DNA from: Bacteroidota bacterium | GTDB lineage: Bacteria > Bacteroidota > Bacteroidia > Bacteroidales > WCHB1-69 | Direction of reading: 5' to 3' | Length of the DNA: 10,500 bases | Assembly (NCBI GenBank): GCA_023392945.1 | Contig: JAEWNB010000058.1 | Coordinates: 1 to 10,500, forward strand | In this document: one piece after another, positions 5,626 to 10,500 of the stretch | Layout of the letters: the number at the start of each line of letters is the position of its first letter | Position numbering within the stretch: the first letter of the stretch is position 1 | Program-made: the position numbers and the translations under genes | The notes under the pieces: generated by a model | What the model saw: only the letters and a program-made list of their open reading frames with translations | The model's database searches: none | What the model was told of the DNA's origin: nothing

Positions 5626-7323
5626 TTAATTGGCAAAAAGGGATTCCAGTTTATTAGCAAGTTCCGATCCGCGAAGATTTTTTCCAATAATACGACCATC
5701 TTTATCAATCAAAAAGGTGGAAGGAATTGAGCTAACTCCATAAATTTTGGCACCTTGCGAAGACCAATATTTTAAATCGGAAACATGGTTAGGCCACAAA
5801 AGATTATCTTTTTCGATAGCTTTAATCCAACTATTTTTATCTTTATCTAAAGAAACACTAAAGACTTCAAATCCCTTTTCGTGATATTGCTGATACAATC
5901 TTACCACATTTGGGTTTTCTTTACGGCAGGGGCCACACCAGGAAGCCCAGAAATCTATCAACACATATTTACCCCTTAGATCAGAAAGTTTTAAAATTTT
6001 ACCATCAGGATTTTCAAAAGCCAGTTCCGGAGCAAGAGCACCAATAGCTGTTGCATTGGCAGGAGAATGCATCATAGTATACTTTTCTTTAACCAATTGA
6101 TGATTGGGATATTTTGCATACAATGCATCGATGATATCCGAATGGAGTTCTCTGTTTTTTTCAAGAGGGAACAAGTCCATAAACATCAGAACAGCCAGAT
6201 CGTTTTTATTAGCAATAAGCAAATCCTTTATTTGAGTAGAAATCTTGATATTCTCAGCATCATACATTTTTTGGTATTGCTGCACAATTCCTGATATTCT
6301 GTTCTGAGCATCGGTAAAAATTTCTTTGCTAACATTTTCGGATGCCTGTGCTTTTACAAGAAACTGATCATAAACAATATTCAAGTTTGAAGAATATTTT
6401 AATACAAAATCAACAACTTCATCAGCAAATGCCATTTTAATCTTCTTTTTTGACAACGAGCCATCAAGAGACAAGCTATCACGTTTAGAAACAAGATTTT
6501 TCACCCCTTCAAAATATTCTTTCAAATCATTAGAAATCAATTTATGGCGATCATCAAGGAGGACAACATATTGGTCAACTTTTCCGAAAAAGCTTTCTTC
6601 ACCGGCAATACGGCCTTCCGTAAGGTCATAATTTTGTTTAACATTATTAACATAATTATCAAAAAGGGCATATTCATCAGAAACAGACTTTAATAACGGA
6701 ACTGAAACCAGAAGTAATGAATCAACTTTTGGACCAATCACTTTACCTTTAGAGGAATATAATATCACAAATTGCTCAAGAGTATCACTGTTTTTCATTG
6801 CATTAACGAGATTTAAATCCATCTCTTTATTCGATTTCTGAAAAGGAGCAAACAGCTTATAGAAATTATTATAGAACATTTGTTCTTTATTTTCCTGAAG
6901 GGCAGAATTGATACTATCAAGAATTTGCTTGTTTTTGGCCCACAAATCAGAATTCTTCTTAACAAAATTCATTGAAGCAGAACCTGTAACCGACTTCATG
7001 GCATTCAAATTATTAGCATCAACTTCAATTTCAATCTGTTCCGATGGAGAGACAGCACAAAGCATAGAACTCTTATCAGTAAAAACAAGACGATATAAGT
7101 CGGGCTGTGTAATCGGAGCACTGATTGTAAAAGATCCATCAGACGTAACAACAGCAGAAGCTATAGTCGTAGGATCATTCCCATAAGCCAACTTCATATC
7201 TACCTTATTAAAAGTATTATGCTCAATTTTTCCTCTGATAACTAAAGGTTTTTGGGCGAAAAGAGCAATTCCGAAAGAAACAAAAACTAACAAAAAGCAA
7301 ATTGATTTAATATAATCCTTCAT
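5626..7323 (-). CDS. Periplasmic TlpA-like thiol-disulfide oxidoreductase with DUF4369-like N-terminus
   Basis: This 565-residue secreted protein has a signal peptide ending in ALFA before Gln24. Residues about 28-115 resemble the DUF4369 domain common in Bacteroidota thioredoxin-like proteins (VIRGKIEH, VTSDGSFTI, PDLYRLVF). Residues about 430-565 form a TlpA/AhpC-type thioredoxin fold with the active site WCGPC (Cys463, Cys466), the preceding VLIDFWAS strand, and the cis-proline loop SSIPST (Pro534). Such proteins reduce or exchange disulfides in the periplasm. The roughly 300 residues between the domains are mostly Lys/Glu/Leu-rich and probably helical; I recognise no family there. This makes the protein longer than many of its relatives. 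Upstream of lipB in a likely two-gene unit, it has no evident functional link to lipoate. Client proteins are unknown. Confidence 0.9.
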   Translation of the reverse strand: MKDYIKSICFLLVFVSFGIALFAQKPLVIRGKIEHNTFNKVDMKLAYGNDPTTIASAVVTSDGSFTISAPITQPDLYRLVFTDKSSMLCAVSPSEQIEIEVDANNLNAMKSVTGSASMNFVKKNSDLWAKNKQILDSINSALQENKEQMFYNNFYKLFAPFQKSNKEMDLNLVNAMKNSDTLEQFVILYSSKGKVIGPKVDSLLLVSVPLLKSVSDEYALFDNYVNNVKQNYDLTEGRIAGEESFFGKVDQYVVLLDDRHKLISNDLKEYFEGVKNLVSKRDSLSLDGSLSKKKIKMAFADEVVDFVLKYSSNLNIVYDQFLVKAQASENVSKEIFTDAQNRISGIVQQYQKMYDAENIKISTQIKDLLIANKNDLAVLMFMDLFPLEKNRELHSDIIDALYAKYPNHQLVKEKYTMMHSPANATAIGALAPELAFENPDGKILKLSDLRGKYVLIDFWASWCGPCRKENPNVVRLYQQYHEKGFEVFSVSLDKDKNSWIKAIEKDNLLWPNHVSDLKYWSSQGAKIYGVSSIPSTFLIDKDGRIIGKNLRGSELANKLESLFAN

Positions 7324-7341
7324 TTTTCATATTTTAGTGTG

Positions 7342-7349
7342 CAAAAATA
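7342..7349 (-). promoter_or_regulatory. Probable -7 promoter element for the TlpA-like/lipB unit
   Basis: The minus strand reads TATTTTTG, an exact TAnnTTTG match, ending 18 bases before the start codon at 7323. No TTG is seen at the expected -33 spacing. It lies 27 bases from the -33 element of the divergent dnaB promoter. Confidence 0.5.
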
Positions 7350-7376
7350 TAAAAATAATCATTGTTAATAACTTTA

Positions 7377-7408
7377 TTTGGCTAAAACAAATATTTCACC
7401 TATTTTTG
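7377..7408 (+). promoter_or_regulatory. Bacteroidota-type promoter of dnaB
   Basis: TTTG at 7377-7380 and TATTTTTG at 7401-7408 are separated by exactly 20 bases, matching the TTTG/N19-21/TAnnTTTG consensus of the Bacteroidota primary sigma factor. The -7 element ends 36 bases before the dnaB start codon. This is the only promoter in the window in which both elements are perfect. Confidence 0.8.
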
Positions 7409-7444
7409 GAACTGCAAAAAAAACAATATTTTATTTTGTAACGT

Positions 7445-9007
7445 ATGATAAACGAACCCATTACAGGTAAGAGGAGTGATAGTAAAGTATCCTATAACAC
7501 TCTTGAATCGACCATGGCAGCAACGGGAAAACTGACTCCTCAGGCATTGGAATTTGAAGAAGCGGTTTTGGGAGCTTTAATGATTGACTCAAATGCAGTC
7601 AGTTCAATCATTGACTTGATAGATTATCAAATGTTTTACAAAGAATCTCATCAGCACATTTACAAAGCTATCTTTGAACTCTTTTCCGAGATGCAGCCAA
7701 TTGATTTGTTATCAGTTACCAATCAATTAAGAAAAGCAAACAAGCTTGAATTTGTCGGGGGACCTTCTTATCTGGCATCGCTGACCAATCGGATTGCTTC
7801 TTCAGCAAATATTGAATATCACGCCCGTATCATTCTTGAAAAATATGTTCTCAGAGAACTCATTACCACCTGCAGTGGAATTATCAAAGATTCTTATGAT
7901 GAATCGCAAGATGTATTGCAATTAATGGACAATGCTGAGACCAATCTTTTTAATATCATTCAAAGAAATTTCAAAAGAGACAGCAAGGAATTGAGTCTTG
8001 TAGTCAAAAAAACTCTTGATGAACTATCCGCATTAAGAAATGACACCGACTCTTTCCATGGGGTTCCCAGCGGCATCAGGGCTATTGATGAAAAAATCGG
8101 CGGATGGCAAAAATCCGATTTAATCATCCTTGCTGCCCGTCCCGGTATGGGAAAGACATCTTTTGTTTTGTCAATAGCCAGAAATGCTGCTATTGATTAC
8201 AAAATACCGGTAGCTTTTTTCTCCCTTGAAATGTCAGCTAATCAGTTAGTTCACAGATTATTCTCTATTGAATCAGGAATTCCATCCGAAACCATATCCA
8301 GAGGAAAACTTTCAGAAAATGAATGGGTTGTTTTGATGGATAAAATCAGCAAATTAAATTCGGATAAATTAATTATAGATGATACTCCTGCCCTATCGGT
8401 TTTTGATTTACGTGCCAAGTGCCGTCGACTAAAACACCAGCATGACATACAACTGATCATTGTCGATTACCTTCAGTTGATGCAGGGTGAGAGTGATAAA
8501 GACAAAAGTAAAGCCAAAGGAAATCGTGAGCAGGAGATCAGTTATATTTCCCGTTCTTTAAAAGCATTGGCCAAAGACCTCAACGTCCCGGTTATTGCCT
8601 TATCACAGCTTTCCCGTGAAGTAGAAAAAAGAGCCGGAATGAAAAGGCCTCAATTGTCAGACTTACGAGAATCGGGTTCTATTGAACAGGATGCGGATTT
8701 GGTAATGTTTATTTTCCGTCCTGAATATTATAAAATGGATGATTTTGAAGATGGTGATCCTGCAAAAGGACTTGCTGAAATCATGATTCAGAAAAACAGA
8801 CATGGACCGACCGACAATATCAGACTTAGATTCCAGAGTCAATACACTAAATTCACAGACATAGAAGAAGATTATATTAATGACACTCCTTCAGATAGTT
8901 TGCCTCAGAATGAAAGATTCAATACTATTGATGCAAGTTTCAATAATGAAGAAATTGAAAACTCTGATGATTCCGGCATTCAGCCCGACAATGATCTTCC
9001 ATACTAA
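7445..9007 (+). CDS. dnaB: Replicative DNA helicase DnaB
   Basis: This 520-residue protein is the ring-shaped ATP-driven helicase that unwinds DNA at the replication fork. The N-terminal DnaB domain spans about residues 32-135 (ALEFEEAVLGALM). The RecA-like ATPase domain spans about 205-470, with Walker A RPGMGKT (232-238), SLEMS with the likely catalytic Glu262, Walker B LIIVDYLQLM (337-346), ALSQLSREVEKR with Gln388, and the QKNRHGPT segment carrying the likely arginine finger Arg452. The C-terminal 45 residues are acidic and probably disordered. There is no intein. The first 23 residues are poorly conserved, so Met24 (7514) is a possible alternative start, but the promoter position fits 7445. 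The gene converges on an RNA methyltransferase gene. The complete motif set and chromosomal context argue against a plasmid or phage copy. Confidence 0.97.
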   Translation: MINEPITGKRSDSKVSYNTLESTMAATGKLTPQALEFEEAVLGALMIDSNAVSSIIDLIDYQMFYKESHQHIYKAIFELFSEMQPIDLLSVTNQLRKANKLEFVGGPSYLASLTNRIASSANIEYHARIILEKYVLRELITTCSGIIKDSYDESQDVLQLMDNAETNLFNIIQRNFKRDSKELSLVVKKTLDELSALRNDTDSFHGVPSGIRAIDEKIGGWQKSDLIILAARPGMGKTSFVLSIARNAAIDYKIPVAFFSLEMSANQLVHRLFSIESGIPSETISRGKLSENEWVVLMDKISKLNSDKLIIDDTPALSVFDLRAKCRRLKHQHDIQLIIVDYLQLMQGESDKDKSKAKGNREQEISYISRSLKALAKDLNVPVIALSQLSREVEKRAGMKRPQLSDLRESGSIEQDADLVMFIFRPEYYKMDDFEDGDPAKGLAEIMIQKNRHGPTDNIRLRFQSQYTKFTDIEEDYINDTPSDSLPQNERFNTIDASFNNEEIENSDDSGIQPDNDLPY

Positions 9008-9015
9008 TTTGAGTG

Positions 9016-9050
9016 CAAGGTAAAAGTTTTTTTTACTTGTTTATTTTTTT
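9016..9050 (+). terminator. Probable terminator of dnaB
   Basis: CAAGGTAAAA (9016-9025) pairs with TTTTACTTG (9031-9039) with one bulged G around a GTTTT loop, and a T-rich run follows from 9040. The stem is A/T-rich and therefore weak. It begins 8 bases after the dnaB stop and its T-run overlaps the end of the convergent methyltransferase gene. Confidence 0.5.
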
Positions 9051-9577
9051 TTATTTGACTTACAAACAAGATCCCAAATAACGATACCGGCTGCGATTGA
9101 AACATTCAATGAATGTTTGGTTCCATATTGTGGAATTTCTATAGATGCATCAGCCAGAGGAAGAAGACGTTCATCAACTCCAAAAACCTCATTTCCCAAA
9201 ATAATAGCTATTTTTTCATTCTCCTTTATGTCAAAATTATCAAGTCTTATAGAAAAATCGGTCTGTTCAATAACATAAACAGCATAACCCAAATTTTTAA
9301 GTTCACAGACCTGTTCAACAACATCATTAGCATATTGCCAACAAACTGTTTCAGTAGCTCCCAAAGCTGTTTTGGAAATTTCCTTGTGAGGGGGTTGAGC
9401 AGTTATCCCACACAAATAGAGTTTTTCAATGGCAAAGGCATCACAAGTTCTGAAAATTGAGCCGACATTGTTCATACTCCTGATACTGTCAAGAATAACT
9501 ACAATAGGCATTTTTTTCTTTTCTTTAAATTCATCAACTGACAACCGATTAAGTTCAGACATGGACAACTTTTTCAT
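9041..9577 (-). CDS. SpoU/TrmH-family RNA 2'-O-methyltransferase
   Basis: This 178-residue protein consists essentially of one SPOUT catalytic domain, which transfers a methyl group from S-adenosylmethionine to a ribose 2'-hydroxyl in tRNA or rRNA. The three SpoU motifs are present: motif 1 NNVGSIFRT (36-44, with Asn37 and Arg43), motif 2 ILGNEVFGVDE (126-136) and motif 3 IPQYGTKHSLNVSIAAG (148-164), which forms the knotted cofactor site. It lacks the N-terminal L30e-like substrate domain of RlmB, so target prediction from the name alone would be unsafe; tRNA or rRNA are both possible. The start at Met1 matches my recollection of Bacteroidales homologues beginning M-R-K-L. It is transcribed divergently from the membrane protein gene at 9714 and converges on dnaB. 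Confidence 0.92.
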   Translation of the reverse strand: MKKLSMSELNRLSVDEFKEKKKMPIVVILDSIRSMNNVGSIFRTCDAFAIEKLYLCGITAQPPHKEISKTALGATETVCWQYANDVVEQVCELKNLGYAVYVIEQTDFSIRLDNFDIKENEKIAIILGNEVFGVDERLLPLADASIEIPQYGTKHSLNVSIAAGIVIWDLVCKSNKKK

Positions 9578-9594
9578 ACGAAGTAATTTGGTGA

Positions 9595-9602
9595 CAAAAA
9601 TA
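9595..9602 (-). promoter_or_regulatory. Probable -7 promoter element for the RNA methyltransferase gene
   Basis: The minus strand reads TATTTTTG, an exact TAnnTTTG match, ending 17 bases before the start codon at 9577. A good -33 TTG is absent, so the leader would be very short and the assignment depends on one motif and its placement. Confidence 0.45.
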
Positions 9603-9688
9603 CAATTTACCCTTTTGATTTAGTAACTTTATTTCAAAAAATGCGAATAATAATAATTCATTTAAGAAGAATAAAAAAGAATAAATTG

Positions 9689-9696
9689 TATTTTTG
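9689..9696 (+). promoter_or_regulatory. Probable -7 promoter element for the membrane protein gene
   Basis: TATTTTTG matches TAnnTTTG exactly and ends 17 bases before the start codon at 9714, the same distance as the divergent element at 9595-9602. No TTG lies at the expected -33 spacing. Confidence 0.5.
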
Positions 9697-9713
9697 CATT
9701 CAATACAAAGAAA

Positions 9714-10388
9714 ATGGAAGAAAAATCTGACAAACCCAAAACTGTAAGAAAAACCAGATCATGGCTTGTTTTTTCTATTGGTATGATTATAGGGTTTATT
9801 TTGAGTATCTCCATTTTTTTAGCAGATAAATATTTTTTCGATTCAAGGATGAATCTTGTCAGAACAATTGAAGGAATTGCACAACCTGATGAAAGTTCGG
9901 AAAACAAAAATAAAAAGGATCTTAACAATGATGAGACACTTCCAATAGATAAAGAGAGAGAAATTTCTCCTTCCGACTCCATACCAAGTGACACGATAAC
10001 ATCTGCCATTGAAGAAGAAATGGATAATTATGAAGAGGTTGAATTTTCATTGGATGAATATAATGATGACAAAATAGTACTCGAAAAAATCATATCTACC
10101 AAAAAAACCAGGGTAAAATTTCAGAATATGACTGCAGAGCCCGAGTCGCAAAATGAACACCCTGTTCAGTTTTTTGAAATCCAGCAGTGGAGTACGCCAA
10201 TTCGTAACAGTATTTCATATCAAAGAAACCAGAATATTCTTAAGATCAAAGGGATGGATATTTCTAACGTTGAAATCTATAATGTTGAAGGACAATATTA
10301 CCTGTATAATAACAACCGATACTATTTAATTTCTAACAATAATAACTTCGAAAGATTGAATGATACTGATCTGACAATTCAGAAATAA
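9714..10388 (+). CDS. Hypothetical single-pass membrane protein with acidic linker
   Basis: I do not recognise this 224-residue protein. The N-terminus is basic (KPKTVRKTRSW) and is followed by one hydrophobic segment at about residues 17-37, giving a predicted N-in, C-out orientation with no cleavage site. Residues about 55-125 are rich in Glu, Asp, Ser, Asn and Lys and probably form a flexible periplasmic linker. The last 80 residues are more ordered in appearance, with predicted strands around SYQRNQNILKIKG and VEIYNVEGQYYLY, and two similar Tyr/Asn-rich units (YYLYNNN at about 197-203 and YYLISNNNN shortly after). No catalytic motif is visible. It is transcribed divergently from the RNA methyltransferase gene and has its own probable promoter. 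It could be an envelope-associated scaffold or regulator, but no function is supported. Confidence 0.8.
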   Translation: MEEKSDKPKTVRKTRSWLVFSIGMIIGFILSISIFLADKYFFDSRMNLVRTIEGIAQPDESSENKNKKDLNNDETLPIDKEREISPSDSIPSDTITSAIEEEMDNYEEVEFSLDEYNDDKIVLEKIISTKKTRVKFQNMTAEPESQNEHPVQFFEIQQWSTPIRNSISYQRNQNILKIKGMDISNVEIYNVEGQYYLYNNNRYYLISNNNNFERLNDTDLTIQK

Positions 10389-10470
10389 ATTGACCTTCCT
10401 TCAATTCTGATATACTTTTTCGGGAAATATTCACGTTTAGTTTCTCTAAATAAAATTTGAAAAGATATTT

Positions 10471-10500
10471 ATGAAACGATATTTAATCACTCTCTGTAAA
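10471..10500 (+). CDS. Start of a further gene, cut by the window edge
   Basis: An ATG at 10471 is followed by nine open codons (MKRYLITLCK) to the end of the window. The basic start followed by hydrophobic residues could be the beginning of a signal peptide. It lies 82 bases after the preceding stop in A/T-rich DNA, where AAAATTTG at 10452-10459 is a one-mismatch fit to the -7 consensus. Too little is visible to name it or to be sure that it is a gene. Confidence 0.4.
   Translation, partial: MKRYLITLCK

Noticed and set aside
9113..9460. Open frame on the plus strand antisense to the RNA methyltransferase
   Set aside because: The opposite strand encodes all three SpoU motifs; this frame gives a low-complexity Ile/Phe/Ser/Asn-rich product typical of a shadow frame.
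9654..9686. Short AAT/AAGAAT-type repeats in the methyltransferase-membrane protein spacer
   Set aside because: They are brief and irregular, as expected in A/T-rich spacer DNA, with no unit and spacer pattern to suggest a functional repeat array.
10379..10410. Possible terminator after the membrane protein gene
   Set aside because: AATTGA/TCAATT with outer TCAGA/TCTGA can pair only with an asymmetric bulge, the stem is weak and the T-run is short and displaced.

Overview
This looks like a chromosomal, largely housekeeping segment from a Bacteroidota member, most likely an anaerobe of the Bacteroidales. The evidence is AT-rich DNA, start codons preceded by A/T-rich stretches without Shine-Dalgarno sequences, TAnnTTTG-type promoter elements ahead of most transcription units, secreted proteins whose predicted signal peptides end in Ala followed by Gln, and typical Bacteroidota families (a TonB-C protein with an OmpA-like tail, and a DUF4369-like N-terminus joined to a TlpA-type thioredoxin domain). 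The order-level placement is inference.

Layout. Positions 1-2058 (+) hold the last three genes of a 2-oxoacid:ferredoxin oxidoreductase operon, probably the branched-chain (2-oxoisovalerate, VOR) enzyme: the 3' part of the alpha subunit, the TPP-binding beta subunit and the gamma subunit, closed by a strong terminator. A small ferredoxin-type subunit would be expected upstream, outside the window. Positions 2227-2793 (+) encode a small secreted, probably outer-membrane beta-barrel protein. It shares a bidirectional terminator with a convergent gene at 2855-3943 (-) for a secreted protein that joins a TonB C-terminal domain to an OmpA-like domain. Positions 4059-4919 (+) are lipA. lipB (4951-5613, -) converges on it and lies 12 bp behind a periplasmic TlpA-like thiol-disulfide oxidoreductase gene (5626-7323, -), so both steps of de novo lipoate synthesis are adjacent but in separate transcription units. 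Positions 7445-9007 (+) are the replicative helicase dnaB, behind a very good Bacteroidota promoter. It converges on a SpoU/TrmH-family RNA methyltransferase (9041-9577, -). Positions 9714-10388 (+) encode an unrecognised single-pass membrane protein with an acidic linker, and the first ten codons of a further gene appear at the right edge.

The lipoate genes and the oxidoreductase both concern 2-oxoacid metabolism, but by different enzyme types (lipoyl-dependent versus ferredoxin-dependent), so no direct cooperation need be assumed. I saw no mobile element, CRISPR array, tRNA, rRNA or phage gene. No gene-free stretch exceeds 300 bases. I found no convincing new multi-gene system. The points most worth a second look are the TonB-C/OmpA fusion, the long unassigned middle of the TlpA-like protein, the orphan membrane protein, and the consistent promoter and signal-peptide signatures.
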